Shown here one piece after another: positions 36,728 to 44,892 of a stretch of 64,000 nt of DNA (position 1 is the stretch's first letter; each line of letters begins with the position of its first letter). The notes under the pieces are model-generated. The model was not told where the DNA came from and searched no databases. It worked only from the letters and a program-made list of their open reading frames with translations. The position numbers and the translations under genes were made by a program. This stretch comes from Nonomuraea polychroma (GTDB lineage: Bacteria; Actinomycetota; Actinomycetes; Streptosporangiales; Streptosporangiaceae): NCBI RefSeq assembly GCF_004011505.1, contig NZ_SAUN01000001.1, forward strand, positions 6,227,501 through 6,291,500, written 5' to 3'.

Positions 36728-37045
36728 ATGAAGTCTAAAGCTGCGACGACGATACGCGTCAGCGTCCACACCAGAGACCGTCTAGCGCGAATCGCCCGGC
36801 AGGAGAGCCGAACCATGACCGAGGTGCTCAACGAAGCCATCGGCGACTACGAGCAGAAGCTGTTCTGGCAGACCCTCAACGAGCAGATCGAGCGGACCCA
36901 GCGCGAAGACCCGGAGGGCTGGGCGGAATACATCGCCGAGCGCGAGGCCTTCCTGGGGCCACGGCCACGCTCCCGCCAGATCGCGCCGGAGTGGGAAGGA
37001 CTGATCACATTCCCCGAGGAGAAGGATGAAACTAACTCAAGGTGA
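36728..37045 (+). CDS. Ribbon-helix-helix antitoxin (MazE-like)
   Basis: A 105-residue protein. The first 45 residues (TTIRVSVHTRDRLARIA...TMTEVLNEAI) fit a ribbon-helix-helix DNA-binding dimer, and the acidic C-terminal half (EQIERTQREDPEGWAEY) should wrap the toxin. I chose the ATG at 36728, which has GGGAG 7 bases upstream; an ATG two codons earlier is too close to that site. It overlaps the toxin gene by 20 bases, the usual arrangement of type II systems in which the antitoxin represses the pair. Confidence 0.82.
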   Translation: MKSKAATTIRVSVHTRDRLARIARQESRTMTEVLNEAIGDYEQKLFWQTLNEQIERTQREDPEGWAEYIAEREAFLGPRPRSRQIAPEWEGLITFPEEKDETNSR

Positions 37046-37361
37046 GATCTGGTTCACACGGTTCGATCGCGAGCCCATCGGTCGCGAGCAAGGCTTCGAT
37101 CGCCCGGCCTTGATCCTCAGCAACGACCAGTTCAATCAATCGAGGCTGGAGCTCGTCTGGGCGGTGCCGCTGACCAGCCGTGAGCGCGGACATGTCTCTC
37201 ATATTCGCATTGCCGGCAAGGGCACCGGGCTGGCCAAGACCAGCTGGGCGATGATCGAGCAGGTGCGCGCCATCTCACCGGACAGGCTCGACTTCTTCAT
37301 CGGCAACGCGCCTGACGACGCCCTCGCAGAAGCGATCATCGCGCTCAACCGAATGCTATGA
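37026..37361 (+). CDS. mazF: MazF/PemK-type toxin endoribonuclease
   Basis: A 111-residue toxin. GEIWFTRFD at the start, RPALILSNDQFN and VWAVPLTSRER are the MazF beta-barrel motifs, with the conserved Arg and Thr/Ser of the active site, and KTSWAMIEQVRAISPDRL follows. MazF proteins cut mRNA, tRNA or rRNA at short sequences. The GAGGAG site lies inside the antitoxin gene, so translation is coupled. Free toxin would stop growth until the antitoxin is replaced. Confidence 0.88.
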   Translation: MKLTQGEIWFTRFDREPIGREQGFDRPALILSNDQFNQSRLELVWAVPLTSRERGHVSHIRIAGKGTGLAKTSWAMIEQVRAISPDRLDFFIGNAPDDALAEAIIALNRML

Positions 37362-37441
37362 GGCTTGCCGCCCGGCGAAGCAGTAGTTCGCCGAGTGGCC
37401 CCCCATCGTGCCATACGCTGCTGATCGTTAAGCTGCCGATC

Positions 37442-38209
37442 GTGCACACCCCCTCGATCAATCGCGCCCTGGCCCTTGGCGTGATCCTGACGATCGCCTG
37501 CGTTCCTGCCCAGAGCGCCCAGGCGGCCCCGGCCGCTTTCCCCAAGAAGGCCGGCAAGCTGGCGATCGCGTCGTGTCCGGAGACGGCGATCAGTTCGGGA
37601 GGGGTTCCGCGGACGCGGGAGTATCTCCAGGCTGTCCTGAAATGTCTGGATAAGTCGTGGGGTGCGTACTTCGCTCGGACGCGGTGGACGTTCCGCAAGC
37701 CGGTCGTGCTCTACTTCGAGGAGCCTCAAAGCACCGTGTGCGGGATCCCGTGGCCCGAGCACGCGGCGGCCTTCTACTGCACCGAGCGCCGCACGTTGGT
37801 GTTTCCGCTCACCGGGCGGTGGATCGAGGACAGGACCGATCTCTATCCGTTCAAGGTGGCCGCTCACGAGTACGGGCATCATCTGCAGAGCCTCACCGGG
37901 ATCCGGCGTGCGTACGAAGCGCGAGTGCGGGGCGAGCGGGCTCGCCAGGACGAGCTGAAGCGGCGCTACGAGTTGCAGGCCGACTGCCTGGCCGGTGTGT
38001 TCCTGGGCAGCGTGTGGGGATCGCTGGATCGCACAGGGCGCGACTGGGAGGCGCTCCTCGATGCCACCCGGGCCAGCGGGGACGACGGCGACGACTACCG
38101 CAGCCACGGCAGGGGGGCCACCCGCGTCCACTGGCTCAAGCGCGGGTATCAGGCCCTCTCCCCCGCTGCCTGCGACACCTGGTCGGCGGCCCCGTCGAAG
38201 GTCTCCTGA
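37442..38209 (+). CDS. Secreted neutral zinc metallopeptidase (paralogue 4)
   Basis: A 255-residue secreted protein related to the three at 26.9-29.4 kb. The signal peptide ends near AQA (26-28). It keeps H142-E-Y-G-H-H, YELQADC downstream and the C-terminal WLKRGYQ...CDTWSA block. I chose the GTG at 37442 because it gives a standard signal peptide; an ATG at 37358 overlaps the toxin stop (ATGA) and would add a long unhydrophobic extension. It lies apart from its paralogues, immediately behind the toxin-antitoxin pair. Confidence 0.82.
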   Translation: MHTPSINRALALGVILTIACVPAQSAQAAPAAFPKKAGKLAIASCPETAISSGGVPRTREYLQAVLKCLDKSWGAYFARTRWTFRKPVVLYFEEPQSTVCGIPWPEHAAAFYCTERRTLVFPLTGRWIEDRTDLYPFKVAAHEYGHHLQSLTGIRRAYEARVRGERARQDELKRRYELQADCLAGVFLGSVWGSLDRTGRDWEALLDATRASGDDGDDYRSHGRGATRVHWLKRGYQALSPAACDTWSAAPSKVS

Positions 38210-38249
38210 TCCAACAGTGTCGGTGCTGGACACATGCGCGGCGCCGCTT

Positions 38250-38263
38250 TGGGAGCGCTTCCA
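38250..38263. promoter_or_regulatory. Near-perfect CebR-type box
   Basis: TGGGAGCGCTTCCA differs at one position from the 14-base palindrome TGGGAGCGCTCCCA bound by CebR/CelR repressors. It lies 170 bases upstream of the perfect copy, so looping between two repressor dimers is possible. Confidence 0.65.
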
Positions 38264-38419
38264 TATGCACGTCTCGAAAGCGTCACGGCTATTGACGGCA
38301 CGGACACGCGGAATTTACGTTCGCGGTACTTATCCGGTTCAGCAGGTCGCACTGACCTGTATCGACTGAAGACTGATCGCTCACCGGTCTCATAGGCGGG
38401 AACGTGCTTGCGTTACGTG

Positions 38420-38433
38420 TGGGAGCGCTCCCA
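38420..38433. promoter_or_regulatory. Perfect CebR box
   Basis: TGGGAGCGCTCCCA is identical to the 14-base palindrome known to bind the cellobiose-responsive repressors CebR (Streptomyces) and CelR (Thermobifida). It lies 109 bases before the binding-protein gene, with a TTACGT -10-like hexamer beside it. No cebR gene is in the window. Confidence 0.8.
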
Positions 38434-38541
38434 GCACACCGGCACCAGCAGGCGCGGGCCCCGTCCGAGCCCGGCCCATCGGGGGTGTCTAAGCACACGT
38501 GCGACCTTCGCGCCGAACGCGCGGAGGGAAGGAGAGAAGCG

Positions 38542-40299
38542 ATGCGCAACCGGGCTCGGATCATGATTCCGCTCGTGGCAGCGGGCCTGCTCGCCACGGC
38601 CTGCACCGGCGGGTCCACGCCGGCCCCGCCGGCCGGTCAGACACAGGGAAGCCAGGGCGCGGTGGCCCCCGCCAACCCCGATCAGCTGCCGCGCAGCGAG
38701 ACCCTCTACACCACGGGCACACAATGGGGTCCACCGGCCAACTTCAACCCGATCAGGGAATGGGACTCGGCCGTGGGCACCAAGGGCCTGGTGTACGAGA
38801 CGTTGTTCCACTACGACACCACCGCGGCCAAGCTCACGCCGTGGCTGGCCGAGAGCGGCTCGTGGACCGACGACTCCACCTACCAGCTCAAGCTGCGCCC
38901 GGGCGTCAAGTGGACCGACGGTAACCCGCTGACCGCCAAAGACGTGGTGTTCTCCTTCGAGCTCGGCAAGATGGAAACGATCCCGTACCACAACCTGTGG
39001 ACCTGGTTGAAGACCGTCGAGGCCGTTGACGACCAGACGGTGAAGTTCACCTTCTCCAAGGCCAACTACCAGCAGTGGGACTTCAACCTCTACAGCCGCT
39101 CCATCCTGCCCGAGCACATCTGGAAGGGCCGCTCGGAGAAGGAGGTCCTGGACGGCGTCAACGAGAACCCGGTCGGCACCGGCGCATACAAGTTCATGAG
39201 CAAGGACCAGGACCGCGTGGTGCTGCAGCGCCGCGACGACTGGTGGGGCAAGACCGCGCTGAACATGGAGCCCAAGCCCCGCTACATCGTGGACATCGCC
39301 ACCCCGAGCAACGAGGTCGCGCTGGGTCTGCTGATGCAGAAGGGCCTGGACCTGTCCAACAACTTCCTGCCCGGCGTGGCGAACCTGGTCAAGGGCAACT
39401 TCGGCCTGACGACCTACTACAGCGAGCCGCCGTACCACCTGTCCGCCAATACGGCCTGGCTGGTGCCCAACAACACCAAGAAGCCGATGAACGACCCGGC
39501 CTTCCGCAAGGCGCTGGCCTCCTCCATCGACGTCAAGCAGATCGTCGAGGGCGTCTACGGCAACCTGGTCAAGGCCGCCAGCCCGACCGGCCTGCTGCCG
39601 CAGTGGGAGCAGTTCGTGGACCAGAACGTGGTCTCCTCGTCCGGGTTCGCGTTCGACGCCGCCAAGGCCAAGAAGCTGCTGTCGGACGCCGGATACAAGG
39701 ACAGCGACGGCGACGGGTTCGTGGAGAACAAGGACGGCTCCAAGATGAACCTGACGCTCATCGTGCCGTCCGGCTGGACCGACTGGATGGAGTCGGCCCG
39801 GTCCATCGCGACCAGCGCCAAGAGCGCCGGCATCCAGATCACGCCGGACTTCCCCGACTTCAACGCGCTGGTCGAGAAGCGGCAGAAGGGCGACTTCGAC
39901 CTGCTCATCAACAACGAGCGGCAGCTGTCGAACTCGCCGTACACGTACTACGAGTACATGTTCCAGCTGCCGATCCAGAAGCAGCAGAACACGGTCAACT
40001 TCGCCCGCTACGACAACGAGAAGGCCTGGGACCTGGTGCAGCAGCTCGACCAGGTCAGGACCGACGACATCGAGGGCATGAAGAAGATCATCTCGCAGCT
40101 CCAGCAGATCCACCTGGACGACATGCCGGTGATCCCGCTCTGGTACAACGGCCTGTGGGCGCAGTCCAGCACCTCCGTGTGGAAGAACTGGCCGTCCGGG
40201 GCGGGCAGCGCTCCCAAGACCGGTGCCGTCATGTGGCGCAACTGGCTCGAACTCGGCGGTTTCGAGAGCCTCACTCAGCTCCAGCCCTCCGGCTCCTGA
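38542..40299 (+). CDS. Family-5 extracellular solute-binding lipoprotein
   Basis: A 585-residue lipoprotein, lipobox ATAC with Cys21. The mature part is an SBP family 5 fold of the OppA/DppA/CbtA type: YTTGTQWGPPANFNPI near the start and the LRPGVKWTDGNPLTAKDVVFS block near 120-140 are diagnostic. Family-5 proteins bind peptides, nickel or oligosaccharides. The perfect CebR box upstream argues for cello- or related oligosaccharides. The ATG has GGAGAG upstream. It is the first gene of a five-gene importer operon. Confidence 0.88.
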   Translation: MRNRARIMIPLVAAGLLATACTGGSTPAPPAGQTQGSQGAVAPANPDQLPRSETLYTTGTQWGPPANFNPIREWDSAVGTKGLVYETLFHYDTTAAKLTPWLAESGSWTDDSTYQLKLRPGVKWTDGNPLTAKDVVFSFELGKMETIPYHNLWTWLKTVEAVDDQTVKFTFSKANYQQWDFNLYSRSILPEHIWKGRSEKEVLDGVNENPVGTGAYKFMSKDQDRVVLQRRDDWWGKTALNMEPKPRYIVDIATPSNEVALGLLMQKGLDLSNNFLPGVANLVKGNFGLTTYYSEPPYHLSANTAWLVPNNTKKPMNDPAFRKALASSIDVKQIVEGVYGNLVKAASPTGLLPQWEQFVDQNVVSSSGFAFDAAKAKKLLSDAGYKDSDGDGFVENKDGSKMNLTLIVPSGWTDWMESARSIATSAKSAGIQITPDFPDFNALVEKRQKGDFDLLINNERQLSNSPYTYYEYMFQLPIQKQQNTVNFARYDNEKAWDLVQQLDQVRTDDIEGMKKIISQLQQIHLDDMPVIPLWYNGLWAQSSTSVWKNWPSGAGSAPKTGAVMWRNWLELGGFESLTQLQPSGS

Positions 40300-40327
40300 T
40301 CGACCCTCGACCTCGCCAACCCCTCTA

Positions 40328-40352
40328 GCCCCCCGCTCGCCGAGCGGGGGGC
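40328..40352 (+). other. Intercistronic hairpin after the binding-protein gene
   Basis: GCCCCCCGCTC (40328-40338) pairs perfectly with GAGCGGGGGGC (40342-40352) around a three-base loop. No T-tract follows. Such hairpins in ABC operons protect the binding-protein mRNA or reduce readthrough, so the first gene is made in excess. Confidence 0.7.
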
Positions 40353-40370
40353 CTCCCCGGAGAGCCGCAC

Positions 40371-41366
40371 GTGCGTCGTTATTTCGGCAGAAAACTCCTG
40401 ATCTACGGATTGACCTTCTTCGTCGCGGTCACGGTCAACTGGATGATCCCGCGCTTCATGCCGGGCGACCCCGTCGCCAGCATGGTGGCCCGGGCCAACG
40501 TGACCAGGCCCGAGGCCGTGGAGGCCATGCGGGCCTACTACAACAACCTCTTCGGCTTCGACCAGCCGCTGTGGCAGCAGTACCTGAACTTCTGGGGCGC
40601 CCTGTTCAGGGGTGATTTCGGGCTGAGCATCTGGCTGTTCCCGACGCCGGTCAGCGATGTGATCATCGGCGCGGTGCCGTACACGCTGGCCCTGATCGTC
40701 CCGTCGGTGCTGCTCAGCTGGGTGGTGGGCAATCGGTTCGGCGCGTACGCCGCCCGCCGCAAGCTCCTCGACAACACCGTGCTCCCCGTCGGGTACGTGC
40801 TGACGGCCATGCCGTACATGTGGCTGGCGGTGCTCCTGGCGTGGGCGCTCGGCGTGATCGGCGGCTTGTTCCCGGTCGCCGGCGGCTACAGCTTCTCGAT
40901 GCGCCCCAACTGGTCGTGGACGTTCGTGCTCGACCTGTTGCACCACTGGACGCTGCCCTTCCTGTCGTTGTTCCTGGTGGCGCTGGGCGGCTGGGCCATC
41001 GGCATGCGCAACATGATCATCTATGAGCTGGAGTCCGACTACGCCAACTACCTGTCGGCACTCGGCGCCCCGTCCAGGCTGATCCGCAGGTACGCCTTCC
41101 GCAACGCCGTCCTGCCCCAGATCACCGGCCTGGCACTGCAACTGGGCGTGCTGGTGGCCGGGGCGCTGGTCACCGAGATCGTCTTCGCCTATCCGGGCCT
41201 GGGCAGCCTGATTCTCAACGCCATCAAGAACAAGGACTTCTTCCTCCTGCAGGGCACGTTCCTGTTCATCGTCCTCGGCGTGCTGATCGCCAACTTCATC
41301 ATCGACATCGTCTACGTCGTGGTCGATCCGCGGACCAGGGCGGGAATGGCGGGTGCGCAGGCATGA
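40371..41366 (+). CDS. Opp-type ABC permease 1 (DppB-like)
   Basis: A 331-residue inner-membrane permease with about six helices. RRYFGRKLLIYGLTFFVAVT at the N-terminus and PGDPVASM are typical DppB features, and the EAA loop lies in NYLSALGAPSRLIRRYAFRN. GTG start, with GGAGAG upstream. Its stop overlaps the next permease start by four bases (ATGA). Confidence 0.9.
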   Translation: MRRYFGRKLLIYGLTFFVAVTVNWMIPRFMPGDPVASMVARANVTRPEAVEAMRAYYNNLFGFDQPLWQQYLNFWGALFRGDFGLSIWLFPTPVSDVIIGAVPYTLALIVPSVLLSWVVGNRFGAYAARRKLLDNTVLPVGYVLTAMPYMWLAVLLAWALGVIGGLFPVAGGYSFSMRPNWSWTFVLDLLHHWTLPFLSLFLVALGGWAIGMRNMIIYELESDYANYLSALGAPSRLIRRYAFRNAVLPQITGLALQLGVLVAGALVTEIVFAYPGLGSLILNAIKNKDFFLLQGTFLFIVLGVLIANFIIDIVYVVVDPRTRAGMAGAQA

Positions 41367-42247
41367 CGACGCTCCAGGAAGTCGCCCCGCGCGAGCGGGC
41401 CGGGGTGCGGCGCGAGGCGCTGTACTTCGCGGTGCGCAACGGCAAGCTGATGACCGGCCTCGGCATCGTGCTTGCTCTGCTCGTGCTGGGCATGATCGGC
41501 CCGCTGTTCGTGGACGCCGCACCCAACCAGTACGGCCCGAAGCCCATGAACCCGCCCTCCGGCGAGTACTGGCTCGGCACCACCACGTTCGGCCAGGACA
41601 TCTTCGCTCAGTTCGTCCACGGTCTGCGCAGCACCTTCGCGGTCGGCGTGATCGGCGGCGGCATCGCCGCGGTCATCGGCATGATCGTCGGCTTCGTGGC
41701 CGGCTACCTCGGCGGCTTCGTCGACGAGGTACTCAACATGCTGACCAACATCATCCTGGTCATCCCGACGCTGGCCGTCCTGCTGATCATCAACGCCTAC
41801 CTGGGCATCCGCAGTGTGGCCGTGCAGGGGTTGTTCATCGGGCTGACGCAGTGGCCGTGGGCGGCGCGGGCGATCAGGGCGCAGACGTTCTCGTTGCGTA
41901 CGCGGGAGTTCGTGGACCTGGCCAGGATGAGCGGCTCGGGCACCGGGCGGATCATCGCCAGGGAGGTCGCGCCGAACATGAGCTCCTACCTGTTCATGAC
42001 GTTCATCCTGCTGTTCGGCGGCTCGGTGCTCATCGCCTCCTCGCTGGACTTCATCGGCCTCGGCCCCAGCGAGGGGGTCTCGCTGGGGTTGATGCTGCAG
42101 AACGCCACCCAGTGGAGCGCCCTGCAGTTAGGGATGTGGTGGTGGTTCGTGCCGCCGGGCGCGGCCATCACGGCCATCGTGGGCGCCCTGTACGTGGCCA
42201 ACGTCGGCCTCGACGAGGTCTTCAACCCGAAGCTGAGGGAGACATGA
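41363..42247 (+). CDS. Opp-type ABC permease 2 (DppC-like)
   Basis: A 294-residue permease with about six helices. The sequence has GPLFVDAAPNQYGPKPMNPP and LGTTTFGQDIFAQFVHGLR, the latter matching the DppC segment G-T-D-x-x-G-R-D-x-x-S-R. The EAA loop is REFVDLARMSGSGTGRIIAR. It is coupled by four-base overlaps to both neighbours, so the operon is translated as a unit. Confidence 0.9.
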   Translation: MTTLQEVAPRERAGVRREALYFAVRNGKLMTGLGIVLALLVLGMIGPLFVDAAPNQYGPKPMNPPSGEYWLGTTTFGQDIFAQFVHGLRSTFAVGVIGGGIAAVIGMIVGFVAGYLGGFVDEVLNMLTNIILVIPTLAVLLIINAYLGIRSVAVQGLFIGLTQWPWAARAIRAQTFSLRTREFVDLARMSGSGTGRIIAREVAPNMSSYLFMTFILLFGGSVLIASSLDFIGLGPSEGVSLGLMLQNATQWSALQLGMWWWFVPPGAAITAIVGALYVANVGLDEVFNPKLRET

Positions 42248-43185
42248 GTCTGCGGGTCAGCGAGCTGCGCGTCCACTACAGGACGCTGAAGGGCGAGGTA
42301 CGCGCCCTCGACGGCATGTCCTTCGACCTCGGCGACGGCGAGATCCTCGGCCTGGTCGGGGAGTCCGGGTGCGGCAAGAGCACGCTGGGCAAGAGCCTCA
42401 TCCGCATGGACGGCCGCATGCACCACGTGGACGGCCGGGTGGAGCTCGACGGCAAGGAGCTGCCGATCGGCGACGACCGCAGGATGAACGACTTCCGCTT
42501 CAAGGAGGTCTCCCTCATCCCGCAGTACGCCATGAGCGCGCTCAACCCCACCCGCAAGATCCGCAAGATGGTGACGGAGCTGCTCAAGTCGCGGGGCGCG
42601 ACGCTGGACGCCGCCGAGCTGGAACGCCGGATGGATCAGGTCGGGCTGCCCCGCGAGGTGCTGGACCGCTACCCGATCGAGTTGTCGGGCGGCATGAAGC
42701 AGCGCATGGTGATGGTCATCTCCACCCTGCTCGACCCGTCCCTGCTGATCGCCGACGAGGTCACCTCCGCGCTGGACGTCTCCACCCAGAAGGCTGTCGC
42801 CCGCGCCCTGCTCGGCTTCCGCGACAGCGGCTACGTCAAGAGCATGATCTTCGTGACCCACGACATCGCGCTCACCCACCACATCGCCGACACGATCATG
42901 GTCATGTACGCGGGCAAGCTGGCCGAGAAGGCGCCCGCGGACGTGGTCGTCAAGGCGCCGCGGCACCCGTACACGAGGTTGCTCCTCGACTCCCTGCCCG
43001 AGGTCGGCGTCCGATACTCCGAGCGGCGGCTGGAGGGCATCGCCGGCAGCCCGCCGTCGCTGCTGCACCCGCCGGCCGGCTGCCGCTTCCGCGACCGCTG
43101 CCCGCTCGCCGGGGACGAGTGCGCCGAGGAGCCGCCGGTGGCCGAGGTCGCGCCCGCCCACCACGTCGCCTGCTGGAAGGCATGA
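42244..43185 (+). CDS. Opp-type ABC ATPase 1 (DppD-like)
   Basis: A 313-residue ATP-binding subunit. Walker A is GESGCGKST, the signature is LSGGMKQRM and Walker B is LLIADEVTSALD, with Val where most have Pro. The C-terminal oligopeptide/dipeptide extension is present, with HPYTRLLLDSLPE and the cysteine-containing CRFRDRCPLAGDEC. The start overlaps the permease stop (ATGA). Confidence 0.9.
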   Translation: MSLRVSELRVHYRTLKGEVRALDGMSFDLGDGEILGLVGESGCGKSTLGKSLIRMDGRMHHVDGRVELDGKELPIGDDRRMNDFRFKEVSLIPQYAMSALNPTRKIRKMVTELLKSRGATLDAAELERRMDQVGLPREVLDRYPIELSGGMKQRMVMVISTLLDPSLLIADEVTSALDVSTQKAVARALLGFRDSGYVKSMIFVTHDIALTHHIADTIMVMYAGKLAEKAPADVVVKAPRHPYTRLLLDSLPEVGVRYSERRLEGIAGSPPSLLHPPAGCRFRDRCPLAGDECAEEPPVAEVAPAHHVACWKA

Positions 43186-44060
43186 TGCTGAGACTCGACG
43201 ACGTCACCAAGGAATTCAGGGTCGGCGCCTTCGGCGGCAAGACCGTCGCGGCCGTGCGGAGCGTCAGCTTCGACGTGGTGCCCGGCGAGGTCGTGTCCCT
43301 GATCGGGGAGAGCGGCAGCGGCAAGAGCACGATCGGCCGCATGATCCTCGGGCTGAACTCGGTGACCAGCGGCTCGATCACGTTCGACGGCCGGCCGGTG
43401 CGCGGCGCCAAGGAGTACTACCGCCACGTCCAGGGGATCTTCCAGGACCCGTTCAGCTCGTTCAACCCCGTGTTCAAGGCCGACCGGGTGTTCGCCATGA
43501 TCAAGGAGTCCTACTACCCGGCGGTGCCCGAGCCGGAGTGGGCCGAGCGGGTGCGCGCGGCGCTGCGCGACGTGCGGCTCAACTCCGACCAGGTGCTCGG
43601 CAAGTACCCGCACCAGCTCAGCGGCGGCCAGCTGCAGCGCCTGCTCATCGCCCGCGCGTTGCTGCTGGACATCAAGCTGCTGGTGGCCGACGAGATCACC
43701 AGCATGCTGGACGCCTCCACCCGCATCGACGTGCTCAACCTGCTGGCCGAGCTGAAGACCAGGGGTCTCGGCGTGCTGTACATCACGCACGACCTGTCGC
43801 TCGGCAACTACCTCGCCGAGCGCACGGTGGTGCTGCGCAAGGGCGCCGTGGTGGAGATGGGGCTGACGGACAAGGTCTTCGGCGACCCGCTGCACCCGTA
43901 CACGCGCGAGCTGCTGTCGGCGGTGCCGCGCCTGCACGAGGAGTGGGCCGACGCCGCGGCCGTGGACACCTGCCTCTACCACGCGCGTGGTGGGACAGGG
44001 GGGCTGCTGGAGGCCGAACCGGGGCATTTCGTGGCCTGCGCCCAGCTCGAAACCTGCTGA
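43182..44060 (+). CDS. Opp-type ABC ATPase 2 (DppF-like)
   Basis: A 292-residue second ATP-binding subunit that forms a heterodimer with the preceding one. Walker A GESGSGKST, signature LSGGQLQRL and Walker B LLVADEITSMLD are present, then ITHDLSLG with the switch His. The C-terminal extension HPYTRELLSAVPRL is shorter than in its partner. Having its own two ATPases means the importer would not need a shared MsiK-type ATPase. The start overlaps the previous stop (ATGATG). Confidence 0.9.
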   Translation: MMLRLDDVTKEFRVGAFGGKTVAAVRSVSFDVVPGEVVSLIGESGSGKSTIGRMILGLNSVTSGSITFDGRPVRGAKEYYRHVQGIFQDPFSSFNPVFKADRVFAMIKESYYPAVPEPEWAERVRAALRDVRLNSDQVLGKYPHQLSGGQLQRLLIARALLLDIKLLVADEITSMLDASTRIDVLNLLAELKTRGLGVLYITHDLSLGNYLAERTVVLRKGAVVEMGLTDKVFGDPLHPYTRELLSAVPRLHEEWADAAAVDTCLYHARGGTGGLLEAEPGHFVACAQLETC

Positions 44061-44070
44061 GGAGAACTCC

Positions 44071-44128
44071 TTGACCTACCGTCCGCTGCACGACAGGCTT
44101 CCCCGTGCTGCGCTGTGTGAACGAGGCC
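44071..44128 (+). pseudogene. Possible truncated gene start after the ABC operon
   Basis: GAGGAGAA, a strong ribosome site, lies 6 bases before a TTG that reads TYRPLHDRLP. The frame then appears shifted and runs into the end of the convergent DUF6879 gene. The position, directly after the last ATPase, is where a glycosidase often lies in such operons. I treat it as a remnant; its original product is unknown. Confidence 0.3.
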
Positions 44129-44129
44129 G

Positions 44130-44801
44130 TCAGACCCTGAACTCCTCCGTGCGGTGCCCGTACGCGGGCACCGCGGCCCGCATCTCGTCCGTGATCATCG
44201 GCGGCGGCAGCGGCGCGATCTCCCGCTCGCAGAAGGAGAGCACGTCCTCGCCCGCGGTGTAGAGCTCCCGGACGGCACGCAGGCAGGGGCCCACGACACC
44301 GGGGTCGCCGATCCGCCTCCCGCCGCGGCAGCCGCCATAGCGGTCGTAGAGCACCTCGTACATCAGGGACGGCGAGAAGATCACCAGCTCGGGCAGCGGG
44401 TCGAGGGCCGCGACCCGCGCGGCGGGCACCACGCGGCAGGGCGAGCCCGCCCGGGCGCGCACGGCCAGGACGTGCATCTCCCACTGCAGGTACGCGGTGA
44501 TCGGGAACTCCGCCACCCGTACCCGGCGGACCGGGACGCGGCTGCGGAAATAGTCCTCCAGCGTCCCCGCCATACGCTCGGCCATGGCCAGCGACCCCGC
44601 CCAGTCGCCGTCCATCATGGCCCGCCAGCTCGCGACGTCAGGCTCGTAGAAGGTCTGGGCACGCTCGAGCTTCCACATGGGTTCGGTGTGCGCGGCGTGG
44701 TCGCGGTCGAACCACGATCGGTATTCCGCCGCGTCCAGGACGTGGCCGTCGGCGTGCGCGACGGCGGCGAACGGGTTGACCGGAGTGCCCTGCTCGGTCA
44801 T
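44130..44801 (-). CDS. DUF6879 family protein
   Basis: A 223-residue cytoplasmic protein. The core (about 40-175), with WKLERAQTFYEPD, VRVAEFPITAYLQWEM and LVIFSPSLMYEVLY, follows the pattern of the DUF6879 proteins widespread in Streptosporangiaceae and Streptomyces. Most of those sit beside an XRE regulator and a DUF397 gene; none is present here, and this copy is longer than the usual 170-180 residues. AAGGGA lies 6 bases before the ATG at 44801. Function is unknown. Confidence 0.72.
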   Translation of the reverse strand: MTEQGTPVNPFAAVAHADGHVLDAAEYRSWFDRDHAAHTEPMWKLERAQTFYEPDVASWRAMMDGDWAGSLAMAERMAGTLEDYFRSRVPVRRVRVAEFPITAYLQWEMHVLAVRARAGSPCRVVPAARVAALDPLPELVIFSPSLMYEVLYDRYGGCRGGRRIGDPGVVGPCLRAVRELYTAGEDVLSFCEREIAPLPPPMITDEMRAAVPAYGHRTEEFRV

Positions 44802-44892
44802 GCGGCGTCCCTTCGCGTGCTGAAGACCCGCCCAGATCATCAGGTGAACCCTGAATAGGGTCAAGGCCCAAAAAGACGATCCGGACAGGCCC

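Larger units (their letters stand above)
38210..38541. other. Regulatory region before the Opp-type operon
   Basis: This 332-base gap holds no supported gene. Its content is regulatory: two CebR-type boxes (38250-38263 and 38420-38433), several AT-richer stretches and a GGAGAG ribosome site for the next gene. Confidence 0.6.

Noticed and set aside
44071..44262. A 63-codon frame starting at the TTG after the ABC operon as a real gene
   Set aside because: Most of it lies antisense to the DUF6879 gene and has no family-like content; a truncated remnant is more likely.
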